Below, one piece after another: positions 33,792 through 45,020 of a stretch of 64,000 nucleotides of DNA. The notes below the pieces were generated by a model. The model was not told the origin of the DNA. It saw only the letters and a program-made list of their open reading frames with translations, and searched no databases. The stretch is from Suillus spraguei. Its lineage: Eukaryota; Basidiomycota; Agaricomycetes; Boletales; Suillaceae. The DNA lies in the NCBI GenBank assembly GCA_016800925.1, contig JABCPU010000021.1:124001-188000 (forward strand). Reading direction: 5' to 3'. Within the stretch, counting starts at the first letter, position 1. The number at the start of each line of letters is the position of its first letter. A program made the position numbers and the translations under genes.

Positions 33792-34262
33792 TTAATTCAG
33801 TGATCTCTCGTCACGAACATCATGTGCATGAATGCATGCTGCTTCAGTTGGAGGTCCATCGGCAAGTGTGCCACTATCATAGGGAGCCCTCCACTCATCT
33901 GACTCCACTTGACGGTAGTCCAATAATTTGTCTGGGTCATGGATGTGGATGACATTGTGTACAAGACACAATGCTGGAGGGATGTGAGCTTGTATATCAG
34001 AGCTATATTCAGGAGGGAGCTGAAGGATGCAGAAGCGATTTTTTAAGACACCGAAAATATGCTCAACGACATTGCGGAGCTGTGCATGGCGTAGATTATA
34101 CAGTTCCTTGGCATTGCAAGGCCTGCAGAGATGTGTAAGTACTATGCCAGGGCAGTAATAAATCAGGAACATACACAAGATTTGCCCGGCCCCATTCAGC
34201 AAGGTGGTAGTGCATGCCATGATAAGGTACCAACAATTCATCACATGTGGCAAATTCGGCAT
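33792..34262 (-). pseudogene. PIF/Harbinger (HARBI1-like) transposase, C-terminal part
   Basis: On the minus strand, exon sequence ADAEFATCDELLVPYHGMHY then HLAEWGRANLV is joined, across a GT-AG intron of about 52 nt (34183-34132), to PCNAKELYNLRHAQLRNVVE. It continues HIFGVLKNRF and the late-core motif RNVVEHIFG typical of this DDE family. The frame ends near 33792. The upstream part of the gene is cut off by the LTR starting at 34271. It converges on the accessory ORF at 32421-33072. Confidence 0.8.
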
Positions 34263-34270
34263 CTGCAAGG

Positions 34271-35123
34271 TGTTACAAGAACACCTTCTTGTGCCCCTAC
34301 TATCATTTTTCCTCCTATGCATCGCCATCTACTTTCATCCCAACAAGGCCTCCATCCTTGTCCTCCGCTATCTCATCTGGCTTGCCATCATCACTCCTTA
34401 CCTCGCCTATGCTCGTCTTCTCCATCGCTGCTAAACATGCCCTCTTTGTGTGCCTTCTGCCTCCTTTGTGCCTATACGTGCCTTTCATGCTTCTTGCGCT
34501 TCAAGTGCCTTCTCTGCGTTCATCGCATTACCCTGTGCTTCAACATGCGTAACCTTATGGTTCATGGGGACTCCCCACTGGGTCTCAAAGACATTCTGGT
34601 ATCATCTTATGCTTTATCCTTTTACTGTTTACCTTTCTTGACTCGTGCGTCGCCTCATTGGCTCGTACCCTTTATACCTTCAGCTCCGCACCTATGACTC
34701 CTCTTTGCACATGTGTGCTTTCATTGGTTCATATGCCTCTGACTCATTCATGAGCATGTGTCCTCTTACTGGCTATCTGACTTCATACTTAATCTAGCGA
34801 TACTTACGTATTTGCGCTCCACTTCAATCTTATGTATAAATACATGCAGATAGCCTTTGTATGTCTTTAACTTGAATCTACTTGATCTTTGACCCTGAAC
34901 TTTCTTTCAATAAGCTTCAATAAGCTTATTGTCTATACTTTGACTTCTTAGAAGCTCATCGCTTCTAAGTCTATTCATCATCATAGAACCCATCACTGAG
35001 ATGCGGTTGTGAGACAGTGCATTGTGCCCACCTCCAACCTGACGCAACTAGCGCACTCCGTGCTGAGCGACCGATATGCACGGGCCGCCGCTCTTTATAG
35101 AGTGCCTGGCTAGGTTGCTAACA
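34271..35123 (+). mobile_element. LTR of the same family as 31533-32420, opposite orientation
   Basis: It starts TGTTACAAGAACACCTTC and ends AGGTTGCTAACA, about 853 bp. It resembles the solo LTR at 31533-32420 over its whole length, with moderate divergence. No flush target duplication exists. CAAGG precedes it (34266-34270) and the next CAAGG is 23 bp past the end (35147-35151), after CACTAGTATG. It may be one LTR of a lost element or a rearranged solo LTR. The plus-strand frames inside are unlikely to be genes. Confidence 0.75.
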
Positions 35124-35222
35124 CTAGTATGTTTTTTGGTGACTCACAAGGCCACATCATTCATTTTCTGAGCTCTGTAGGGCTGTGTGAACTGATTATC
35201 AGTAAGATTCAAAATGGTAGGG

Positions 35223-37441
35223 ATGGACCCAAACTTGAGGTACAAGAAGTTTCCTGTTTGTTGTTTTTCTCAGGCTGATTGCCAGGTAGGTGTTCTCAAA
35301 TGTTTCAGAACAAGATTATGTGTATGTTTTGGATGCTATCGGATCTGACTGCAAAGTGGTTTGCAAGTGAGTTTTCCTGTGCTTTCCAAATCAGAGCTGA
35401 TTATGTACTTTGCTTCAGACCATCATATAACTCCCGTCTTCAACAGCTCACTGTCACCCTGCCTTCAGCAATTCATGAGGCAGTCCTGGTTCCCTTGTGC
35501 ACTCCATTGAGCATCATTATCAACTCTCTTACTATTCCTGACAAATTTGATGTATCTCTGCCTGATCATATGGTGCATATGGTAGATGCACCCACTACAT
35601 CTGATCTACCTGCAGATGAGAACTACCAGCTTGGGATACCAGACTTGGTGCTGATGTTTCAAACATGTGATGCTGATATCCTTCCATACTGGCCATTTGA
35701 GGTGTCTGTTTCTGAGACCTCCCAAAGTGCCATCACAAGGCTGCAGACCTATGGTGACCGGAATGAGAACATATTAGCTGCCATGCACATCAGCATCATC
35801 AAAAGCCAGGCATACGTTTCCCCTGCACATGAGTGGGGCATCAAGAAAGAGCTTCACTAGAGGGGATTGCAGATCAGGGACTTGACATGCTCAGAAGAGG
35901 GTGGAGTTGCATTGCTGGCTCATACATGGTTCCACCCAACTACAGTTACTATCACCACATGGATCCACCCTCCTAACAAGTGCTTGAATTTGAAATCTCA
36001 TCACCCTACATATTATGCTACTGCCATATGTCATTGCCTTTCACTCTTCCAATATGAACACTGATTATTTAAATTCATAGGTGCTCTACCCCAATCAAGA
36101 CAACCAGGTGTAGCGAGCAAAGTCATGCTGACTGTCAAACCCCCATTTTTGACAAGTGTCTCATTACTGTCTGTGGCAGCAACCGAGCAATTTCCTTATA
36201 GCGAGCAAATAGCCTTTTCGCTCTGCTAAGGCAGAATCGTTCTTATTCTGTGGACCCTTACTGGATCCTCGCACCGATGCCCTCATGTCCCATCCAAATC
36301 CATCTAGATCCATTGGTGCATAGTTACTTTGCTTCCACCATTACTAAATCTACAGCAGGATTTACCTTACGTCTCAAGGGGCCACTGCATGCTGTGTGCC
36401 TCTTAACTAATACCCTGTTTATTTTCTTTCTCGCTACCGGACTCGCCTAATAATCTTGTATGGGCTTGAATATGTTAAAAAGGACTCATCATACATACTG
36501 TTACCGTTACTTCCCGTTACATCCTGTCACTTGGACTTAGTATCAGAATGCTCGCTAGTTGGAATCTATTGGCCTTGGAACCTTTCTCTGTTTGAATCCC
36601 ACTCATTGATTTAACCGCTTGAAGTACCACACAACTTTTGACTTTGCTACTCATAACCGGACCGCGGCCAGTGATCTTGCTGGGTCACTACTTCTTTTAC
36701 CATCTCTTTTGTTGCCTACTTCACTCGTATGGAGCTGCCATTGCCGCTACCGCTACCGCACCACAGGTAGTAACATTATATTCATTTTGCAGAAGTTTCT
36801 TTTGTTCTTGCTCTTGCTAGCTAACCACTACAGCTACTCTTACCATGTGGGTACCGCTGGCATCGTGCTAGTACCGCTGACATACTGCAGCTGCCACTAA
36901 CTTCGAAAGTTGAAGTCTTTGTTTCTATATTAGTTCTTTCGTGTTTCCTTCGCACTAACTTAGAAGGAATTGCTTCTATCACAGTCCTCTTGGGTTGAAC
37001 ATCTTACTTGCACCTTCAGTAGGATTATTGTTGCGCTTATACTTAGGCCAGTGGTGGTTTCTTCATTTCACAGGGCCTACAGAAAGTTAAATGCATGTTC
37101 AAACACATGCTGGAGAACATCCATGACATGGTTGTCAAGCACCTACAGACTGAGCACATGCATGACAAAGCACTCCTGTAAGCATTAACTATTATCTACT
37201 GATTGTTATGAATTCATTGTTTTCAGCACCTCACTCCAGGGTGTGAGGAACTGGTCCCCTCCAAGTAAGATACTTAATTGGGACAAATGCCACAAGGACT
37301 TTTGTGCAGCTGCAAAGCAGATGGGATTCAATTGGTAATGCTCATGGCACTGCAACTTCCTCAAGCGTGTGGCTGATCAAGCTGAAGAATATGGCCCAAG
37401 TGCTGGAACGAGCAAAAGAGCGAAGCACAATTAGTCCATTT
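35223..37441 (+). pseudogene. Broken transposon-associated hypothetical gene, nuclease-like, split by an LTR
   Basis: Coding sequence reads ADYVLCFRPSYNSRLQQLT, IHEAVLVPLCTPLSIIINSL, LGIPDLVLMF and PYWPFEVSVSETSQSAITRL. The IPD...FEVSVS arrangement recalls the PD-(D/E)xK nuclease fold seen in many agaricomycete transposon-linked proteins; the catalytic Lys is not obvious. A TAG at 35858-35860 interrupts it. It then resumes (WFHPTTVTITTWIHPP), is interrupted by LTR-like sequence from 36109, and resumes as GLQKVKCMFKHMLENIHDMV (37078 on) and CNFLKRVADQAEEYG to about 37433. The function is inferred only from motif layout. Confidence 0.5.
36109..36965 (+). mobile_element. LTR-like insertion in the nuclease-like gene
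   Basis: It starts TGTAGCGAGCAAAGTCATG immediately after CCAGG in an exon. It shares the layout and motifs CAAACCCCCATTTTTGACA, TGTCTCA and CCGCTACCGCTACCG with the segment at 41016-41926. The right edge is uncertain (near CACTAACTTAG, or CTATCACAG at about 36981). No target duplication was confirmed. Confidence 0.5.
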
Positions 37442-37872
37442 GGTGCAAATTTTACATGTGTTTAGTGTATATGTCCTATCACTATAGAAGTCTGTTTAAG
37501 TGCCCAGCATGTGTGTTCATAGTGGTGTAGTGGGAATGGTTACACAGCACTGGAATTAGCAAGATCTATAGTGCTGGAGTCAGAGCAAAGCAGGAATGGA
37601 GATCAGGAGGATAGTACTGACACGAGCATCCTGATCCCCTCAGAGAGCTAGGCTGGCGGGTCTAGCAGATTCAACTAAGCATCTACTGCCTCCAGTCTGA
37701 TGAGAGTCTGCTACTATGATGTTTGAGGGATTCAAAAATTAAACTTGCGACATGGGTGCATGGGTAGAAGGTGTCAGGGAATTGGTGTGACACACTTAGT
37801 ACTGAATTTGCTTAAACACTGATGTGTTCCGCATCAGAGTTTGGAAGTTGAATGATCCCTGTTTGGTATAGC

Positions 37873-38613
37873 TGTCATATACCATACTTCTGATCCCAGA
37901 TCCAACCATATCCGATCAGATCTGATTGATTCTATTTCCATCCGGTCCACAGATCCTGTCCGGATCGCTCATCCAAATGTGCTCGCTTCTCGCACTCTAT
38001 CTCCCTTGTGTATAACTGCATCTATCTCCTTTCGTCACTCATCCTGTTCCCGGTACTCCGGCTGTGTATAATTCCTTCCTGTGTCACTGATCCGTTACCT
38101 GTGTTTCATTTCTGATTTGTGCTTACTGATCCGCTGCGCATTGACTAATAGACTTCCATTACACTTCGTACATAGCCCTCGGTCCCAGACTTGTTGATTA
38201 TCCATCTTAGATACTTACTATATATAAACCACTTGTAGATCTCTGTAGAACCTTAGTTCGAATATCATCTTAGATTCTGCTCATTCCACTTCCTTTGGAC
38301 TTGAGTCACTTTCCACTCAAAGTCATCTTCTGAGACTTGGGATTGATTCCTATAGTCTACCTCTGTCAGTTTCTAGTTAGGAATCCGTTCCGAAGCTAGC
38401 CTTAGTCCTCTTTCCATCCCCGCGCTCCGGATAACCTTCGGACATACTATATCCGATACCTTCAGACGTCCAGATCCACTATGCAACTCCTTCCGGATCT
38501 TCAGACATATATCTCCTCTCTGAAATAAGGGGCATTACTCGGACAAGGGGCACAGCGCACGAACTGAGGCCAAAGCCCTTCAGATCTTTCACCCCTTGAG
38601 TATGGTCTTAACA
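37873..38613 (+). mobile_element. Solo LTR (741 bp), target duplication ATAGC
   Basis: It begins TGTCATATACCATACTTCTG and ends TATGGTCTTAACA, with ATAGC flanking exactly at 37868-37872 and 38614-38618. The first roughly 140 bp match the 5' LTR of retrotransposon 2 in the opposite orientation; the remaining 600 bp are largely unrelated at the base level. A TATATATAAACC promoter-like motif lies near 38220. Confidence 0.88.
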
Positions 38614-38618
38614 ATAGC

Positions 38619-39849
38619 AGTCAAACTGCAAATTAATTATTCTAATATTATCTTGCTTTGTTACTGAAATAAAAATCAATATTTGTAGTTCTACTGGCTC
38701 TGAAGGCAGTGACCATCAACTTCATGAAATTGCTTAGCTTTTTCACTGGTTGTCTGTGTTCGATTTTTATGATCAGTTTTGTCGCTTGAATCATGTCAAT
38801 AGCTTGCTTTGTTGTTGAGATAAAAATCAATCTTTGTAGGACCACTTTTTTTTGAAATTACCATGGGCCTCTACCATTATGCAAATTGCACACCTTGAAC
38901 TTGACATCATAAGAATTGAGCACGCCTTTATAACTGTGTAATGTTTACGATTCTAGTGCAAAATAGTTCAAACTTCTGGTGAGTGTGATATAATTGTTTT
39001 TGATTGAATTATGTAAGTATCAAGGCCTATCAATTAGAATGTTTCAGCCTGAATACTTATTTGGTCATCTGAGCGAGCTTGCAAGCACAGATTTTAGTCT
39101 ACATTGCCCATACCCTGTACTCAGCTCTCCTGTCCACTGTCTCCTAAGATAGGGTGCAGTGAGGTTAAGCAGAGGGATACTAGTAAAGCAGGAGACAGCA
39201 GTTTTGAACCCTGCAAAAGGCTCTCTCATCAGGGGCTTGCAGCTGCCCCTACTGCTTGTACTTCTAGTACTACATAGGTATGCTCTTCTTAAGCCTAATA
39301 AATAGGAGTACATGGTCTGTGTGTACGTTTGCACACCCTATGATAGGACTTAATAATCAGGGCAGGCCAATGAACTATCTACGGAGAAGTATACCAGGTT
39401 TGGGGAAAAGGATACACAAGCTTATGTCTAGGCCTTGGGCCCAGTGGCCAGATGACAGCTCTTTTAGATCATTGTCAGGGCTTCAATCACAGCCGTATAG
39501 GTACATCAGCAAACTACAAATTTGGTTACAGAAACAACACATCAATACAAAGCCATACAAGTCCATAGATGGTACATGGGTACAGTACTACAGGTTTTAC
39601 AAGGTTCCACAAAGCGACACAATAACTACAAGGCAACAAAGTAATTACATCATAAATAGAGCTATAGTACTTTGCAAAGGTCGAAAATAATAGCTCCACA
39701 TATGTTCTGCCCCATCTCAATTATGTTAACTTCAGTGGGCCTAACTCGAGGATTTTTAGATGGTGTGAATGCAAGTCTAGTACTAACACAGGCTGCAAAT
39801 GTGTGTGTTTAGTATGAGGACAAGGTGTCAACTGTCTGTAGACATACTT
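38619..39849. other. No recognised gene
   Basis: A partial direct repeat (CTTGCTTTGTTACTGAAATA at 38653, diverged at 38812) is visible. The plus-strand frame 39280-39690 and the minus-strand frame 39065-39334 show no family. The stretch is probably decayed transposon sequence. Confidence 0.35.
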
Positions 39850-39856
39850 TCAAAAG

Positions 39857-40437
39857 TCACACATAACAAAATTGAGGACAAATACTCACTGTTGTGCTAT
39901 CTGAGTGACTCCGAGTCATGGACATTGAGATACCAATTTTCTTCCACTCTGCATGGAGGCATCCAGCATTGAGCTCCACCGTCAACAAACAAGAATTTGC
40001 AACCTGGATGCACTGATGCCAGATGTCAAGAATCACCAATTGGTGTGCCAAAATGCAGTTGGCCAGGTACTTCTTAGCCTCACACACCTTTCATTCAGCT
40101 TTGGCAGCCGCAAGTGGAAGATCAGAGTATTCATTGCCTTCTATTTCTCCATCCAATGGGGCATAATCATCTTGCTGCATAATGTGAGTCCTGGCAAGTA
40201 AAAGCAAGCAAGGTGCTCACAAGGTGCAATGTGGTAGGGAATTTCTCATCCTTGATTGATGATGCTTCACCAAAGTCAGGCCAATAGAACACCGATTGAT
40301 TCGTGGTTTGAAGAGGTCTTTGGTTGCGTGGCTCATGTGAATGTCCTCTAATACTTGGAGAAGGGGATGTAGTACTGTGGAATGTTTGGGGATTAGAGGC
40401 TGCAGTGCGAGTGTGATGAGACATCATAACAGGTGGG
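39857..40437 (-). pseudogene. Hypothetical gene divergent from the Plavaka fragment
   Basis: On the minus strand the frame starts MSHHTRTAASNPQTFHSTT (about 40427) and runs to NQSVFYWPDFGEASS. A short AG-ending intron near 40228-40199 is plausible. It continues QDDYAPLDGEIEGNEYSDLP, meets a TGA (about 40094), then KYLANCILAHQLVILDIWHQ. The family is not recognised. Being head-to-head with a transposase fragment suggests it was that element's second gene. Confidence 0.35.
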
Positions 40438-40488
40438 TGGATATTGGATATCAACAAAGATCATGTGAATATTATTTTAATATCTTCA

Positions 40489-41015
40489 ATGTCAGCACCA
40501 ACATGCCCAAAGTGCGGGAGAACATTTATGAAGGAGAGCAGCATCGCTCAACACCTGAGCCAGCCTCGATCCTCGTGTCATAGTCATATGCATGACATTG
40601 TTGATATTTTGCAGTTCATGGAGGTCGTTCCTCCCCAGCATCGTGCAGGGGATGATACCAACAGCATCCCAGAAGTTCACGATGAGGATCACAGGCATGA
40701 TAACATCGATGATGAATTCGGAATGTTTGGAGAATCGCTGGAGGAAGAGTATGATGGCGCAGGGGCCTGTTACTCCCAAGACAGCTCGACCTTCCTGGAT
40801 TTATTTGACGCCAATGAATATGCAGGATGCAGGGTAGACAACCTCTACTATCCATTCACATCCAAAGAAGAGTGGGAAGTTGCTGATTATCTCCTGTGCT
40901 TGTCCCTCAGCATGGCAGCAATATCTCACTCTCGAAGTGCCTCACCTGTTCAATGCAGCAAATCTGGAGACAGTGCGCGGTGCACCAACCAACAAGCTAA
41001 CCCCTCGAAGCTCGG
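40489..41015 (+). pseudogene. Plavaka-type transposase, N-terminal fragment
   Basis: From ATG 40489 the protein starts MSAPTCPKCGRTFMKESS. This is a C2HC zinc-finger-like unit (C-x2-C, then H and C in IAQHLSQPRSSC), followed by an acidic linker and DNLYYPFTSKEEWEVADYL. The combination of an N-terminal finger with a YYPF-S--EWE-A-W/YL motif is typical of the basidiomycete Plavaka elements. The frame meets LTR-like sequence at 41016, so the catalytic core is absent. The assignment is from memory of the motif pattern. Confidence 0.6.
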
Positions 41016-41926
41016 TGTAATGAACATATTAGCACTGGGCTTAAAACCCCATATTTTGACACTTGTCTCACATCTACAGGAGTTACCACTAGTCCATGGC
41101 CTTCTTACCCCTTTAGCAGTACCAGCGGCATCCCACACTTACCGCACACCGTACCGACTACCACACCTTGTTCCACAAACCCATGTCCTTCCATGTCCTT
41201 GCCACGTCCGCATAGCTCCATTTGGTGCGTAGTTTGTTTCCTGTTTGTTATCACTGATTCCACGGCAAGCGTTATTACATGTTGCCTCATGCCGCAGCGC
41301 CTCGCACTATGTTTACTTACGGCGGTTACTACACTCCAGCACTACTGATCTCGCCTAGAGTATTCCGAGTACATACGAATTAGGATATAAGCACCGCATA
41401 CCCCACATGATAAAGCACCTGATTTTACACCATTGCATGTACTATAGGTCAGGATTATTGTCTAGCTCTGGATCAACCAGTAGTGGACTTAGTCTTTAAA
41501 GTTCCCTTATCGCTCATTAATACATCACGCTCGTTCTCCGTTACTGCTGGCATACCGCTGGATTTTTGATTGTTACTTTTGACTGAACTTCTCACGCTCC
41601 ACTACTTTACCGCTGAAAGTACTGCGGACTTCCTTACTATTTCTTTGCACCGCTCGCAACCTTACCGCTACCGCTGAGACCACTGCTCGACATCGCTCGC
41701 TAGACGCAACTGTTTCTGACTCTATCTCGACGGCAGTAGCACCACAACACACAACGCTAGTTCCGGCAGTATCATCACTGACTGCGGCAACTTACCACTG
41801 ACTCAGACGCTTGTTTCGCAAATAAGTTAGACTCGAACTTGACCATACTAAATAGGCATCCCCCTTTAGGGTCGAACGCTCTTGTTCTTACAAGTGAAGC
41901 AGACTAGACGGAGCGCAGGACTAACA
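41016..41926 (+). mobile_element. LTR-like insertion truncating the Plavaka fragment
   Basis: It starts TGTAATGAACATATTAGC and probably ends GGACTAACA. It shares layout and motifs with 36109-36965 (CCCCATATTTTGACA, TTGTCTCA, CCGCTACCGCTGAG). Flanking 5-mers (CTCGG left, TACTA right) do not match, so it is either part of a larger element or its right edge is misplaced. Confidence 0.5.
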
Positions 41927-42075
41927 TACTAGTTTAGGCAGTGGTTTATCTACAGCCCAGGCTAGGTTGAATCTTTACATCAGCTTCTATCCAGCATCTT
42001 GGCAGGCTTTCCTGCAGGCAGCAAAGTTGGAAATGCAGTTGCAGGCAATTTTATTGCATCCTCTTCCAGTTCATC

Positions 42076-42338
42076 CATCAGGAAATTCACACATTCCTTG
42101 ACATGCCCTTATGCGGACTTATTTACACTTAACTGCCTTGGTGAAATTGAATCTACTTGTCCAAAATTTCAACGTGAATGTATTGAGAAAAAAAATGTTA
42201 AGATATATTAATATACATGTTTTATTGTATTTCACACTCGAAAATATAAGATATGCCAGGTGAATGATGTGAGAGAGAGCAAACAAGTTTTGAGATAAGT
42301 AACTTAAGTTCGTCAAGGAATGTGTGAATTTCCTGATG
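42076..42338. mobile_element. MITE, intact 263-bp copy
   Basis: Terminal inverted repeats CATCAGGAAATTCACACATT(CCTTGAC) bracket an AT-rich, non-coding interior with GATATATTAATATACATG. About 92 percent identical by eye to the copy at 18442-20335, which contains the Tc1 insertion. No open frame of note. Confidence 0.85.
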
Positions 42339-42543
42339 TCAGGAAGTGGTAATACTGGCACAAGAGGTTTTGAGTGCTGTATTATGGACATACCACACGA
42401 AGAAGGTGAAGCTTGACAATGGTAAGTTGCCCTGCACTGTCAGAAGTTGCTCCAATCTGATGTCCTTGCAAAGGTTATTTCCCAGAGTATAAAGTACCAA
42501 TGTCGCAACTAGTAAGTACTGCACCCAAACATGAACTTCGCTG

Positions 42544-43223
42544 ATGAGCCAACAGCTTTGTGACGACCTGTTCACCTTTCATACGGAACTCAAAAAAATT
42601 GTGATATCTATTGCGAAGCAATTATATGGCATATTCTTGAAGGGCAACTCAATGCACAAGGAGCGCATCAGTGCAGCAGCAGCTAAGCTCCTTAAGACTG
42701 GTGAATATCTTCAGCTTCCCAACTCTTCTGAGGTCAGTGGCAACCTCATGGTGCGTGACAATTCATTATTGACATTTATAGGGAAAATATACCAATTTTG
42801 TGTCGCAGGTTCTCAAGGAAGCCTGCCTCAGTTTTTACTACGGTAACAGTAAAAAGGCACTCAAGGTAACTGACGAATTTCAAGATAGAATTCCTGTCAA
42901 TGGCCTTATTCTGGTGGCCGCAGTTGTAGGCTTTAGTTTAATCAATTTTATATTCCTCGCTGATCAATGTTTTACAGATGAAGGGTGTTCTCTCTGGCTT
43001 CCACAACAGTGGTACTGACAAGGTGCCTGACCTTACTGCTGATACGTGCAGGGCCGACTTCAACTTACTGCGAAAGTCCGTTGACAAATTGATGGCCATT
43101 CCCGAATGTCATGTGGAGCTTGAAGAGATGCTGAAGGAATGGGCTGAGGAGGGGATGATAGGTGAACTTCGTAATGACTCGGACAGTGCAGCGGGCAGCA
43201 ACGATATCAATATCATCATTTAG
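42544..43223 (+). CDS. DUF6532-like protein (C-terminal domain), 3 exons
   Basis: Exons 42544-42732, 42809-42925 and 42978-43223 keep frame and give about 183 residues. The protein reads LCDDLFTFHTELKKIVISIA, CLSFYYGNSKKALKVTDEFQ, IPVNGLILVAAV and MKGVLSGFHNSGTDKVPDLT, and ends LMAIPECHVELEEMLKEWAE plus an acidic tail. FYY-NS-KAL-FTDEF and GF--TGTDKVP are hallmarks of the DUF6532 family, common and often transposon-linked in Agaricomycetes. Full-length members are longer, so the N-terminus is probably missing, perhaps displaced by the LTR and MITE upstream. Function is unknown. Confidence 0.65.
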
Positions 43224-43288
43224 TAGGATTTTTTCGCGCCGTTACAATGTCATTTGCACAGCATGTTTGATCTGTCTACAATAATCTA

Positions 43289-43450
43289 GTCTGCTTGCAA
43301 TGTCCAGTCTGCCTGCAATGTCCAATCTGCCTACAATGTCCAATCTGCCTGCAATGTCCAATCTGCCTGCAATGTCCAATCTGCCTGCAATGTCTGGTTT
43401 GTCTACACTGTCTGGTTTGTCTACATTGTCTAGTCTGTCCAGTCTGTCAA
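43289..43450. repeat. 18-bp minisatellite, about nine units
   Basis: Unit CTGCCTGCAATGTCCAAT with variants CTACAATGTCCAAT and TCTACACTGTCTGGTTTG. The 18-bp period keeps all frames open, producing spurious six-residue protein repeats (SNLPAM). Confidence 0.9.
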
Positions 43451-43454
43451 TATT

Positions 43455-44236
43455 GTGCCTTTGTGTATGGATTGTAAGCCTTTGTGACAATATTGTAAAG
43501 AGGACACTTAGCTGTGGTATTGTGCTGTTTGTACAAATCTGTACAAACCTGTACAAGGTTTTGCTAGTTTGCTGATGTAGTTGGACATACAAAATGCTTG
43601 CTTCACAAATTTCTGTGTTGTATTCATCGCTCTTTTATTCACTACCGTGGTGACTTTCACTTCTAAACAATCACTCTCCTCGCGCGGATCTCATTCAAAA
43701 CCTTGCAGCAATCATTTGGGACGAACTTCATGACCTTCACTGTGCAATCTGCAATCATCCATGAATACCATTCGGAGGAAATGCCCTCATAAGTCTGAGA
43801 GATTTTCGGCAGACAGGTCCCATTGTCAGCGGAACAGGAGAGACCACAACGCTCGCAGCGCCGGTAAAGTCATCAACATTATAGCATAGCATTCGCATAA
43901 TGAGTCTCAACACGGCAATTCGGACCATGGGGACACAGTTTTCGTAGATGACGAACATAGAATCTCACTTGACCAATCTCGGTGTACCTCCTCCTGATCG
44001 CCTAGATCTCAGACATGACTGCATTTGTGCCATTCAATGAAACCTGGGTGAGCGAGATTCCACTGCGTGGTCAGTTCTCAATGCATTCGAAAGCTACAGC
44101 ATTCACTACATCAACTTTTCGTTGCATGAGTGACAATGCGAAGAGTTTTTGTATAAATACTGTATTTCTTGTCTTGCTAGGGCCGCGATGGCACAGAACC
44201 AAACAACACAGGTCTGTGGAATCAGAGAAACAATCC
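43455..44236. other. No confident gene; possible decayed minus-strand exons
   Basis: On the minus strand near 43650-43900 a Cys-containing segment (RCERCGLSCSADNGTCLP) runs into SEWYSWMIADCTVKVMKFVP and ends at a stop near 43654. It could be an exon of the TPR-type gene remnant just upstream, but no splice path was established. Confidence 0.25.
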
Positions 44237-44561
44237 TCAATAACCCCCTTGAGGATCACTTCTCTGATTCCAAACCTTGATGTATTCTACAGATATCCTG
44301 CCTTGAGTAGCCGACAGAATGACGGACTCGAATGCAGTCTTATGGCATGTTACCGCCATCTCGAAGTCCCTGAAGACTTCGAATTTAAGGGCCAATTTGA
44401 CTATCGACTGCACCGATGTATCAGAATAGAGGTCGCAAAGGATCAGCCCATATCCATCTTTCAGATCCTTGAAGAGAGTACAAGCTTCCACGACCAGTAG
44501 ATCTCGTTCTTTGGTATCTTTTGACAATTGAGCAAGTGTCAGGAGATTGTGTGCATGGCCC
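44237..44561 (-). pseudogene. TPR-like helical remnant interrupted by a solo LTR
   Basis: On the minus strand the frame reads GHAHNLLTLAQLSKDTKERD, LLVVEACTLFKDLKDGYGLI and LCDLYSDTSVQSIVKLALKF. This helix-turn-helix rhythm (W/GHA-NL-LA-L-S, EAC-LFK-L-D-YG) resembles TPR units at the C-terminus of basidiomycete NLRs. Removing the LTR and one GGCCC copy would reconnect it with upstream codons LVNSEQRNWKAG at about 45060-45025. The frame ends at a TGA at 44237-44239. The NLR link is inferred. Confidence 0.4.
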
Positions 44562-45020
44562 TGTTGGATTATCAGGGGTTGAGGTACGAGCTCGACACTT
44601 ATCGGGAATCTTCGGGATCAATGGCGCAATATTACCGGGCGTCGGCAGCATGGTTTTAGCATTGACTGGTATATATAAGGAGGTATTTTTCTGTAGGAGT
44701 ACACTATGCGTTTGTCAGTGTCAAGATATGACTATCGACGTCACTCTCGTACGTACTCATCCTTTTCTTTTACATACGCAATCACTCTTCGATACATGCT
44801 TCAGACACGTTTTCCTTTGATTCTCCGTCTTAATCAGCATATTAATACCTCTCACCGTCGAATATTGTTGAGTAGTCTTTTGACCCAATGTGAAGTTCTC
44901 GTTCTCGTCCCTCATCCCTAGTCCGAGCCTCTTCAGATCTTCACAGTCAGCGGGTTCACTGTAAAACCTGAGTTGGTATTACTTCGCAGAACGTGTCCGA
45001 GACTTGCGTGCAACTCAACA
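44562..45020. mobile_element. Solo LTR (459 bp), target duplication GGCCC
   Basis: It begins TGTTGGATTATCAGG and ends GCAACTCAACA, flanked exactly by GGCCC at 44557-44561 and 45021-45025. It is the long form of the element at 12651-12888 and preserves the middle segment missing there. Contains TATATAAGGAGG, a likely LTR promoter. Confidence 0.9.

Noticed and set aside
34271..35151. CAAGG as a true target duplication of the LTR at 34271
   Set aside because: The right-hand CAAGG lies 23 bp beyond the natural LTR end, so it may be chance.
43289..43450. CRISPR-like array
   Set aside because: Units are contiguous 18-bp repeats without unique spacers, in a eukaryotic genome; this is a minisatellite.
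43242..43592. Repetitive proteins encoded by the minisatellite on both strands
   Set aside because: The 18-bp period keeps every frame open; there is no start context or conservation.
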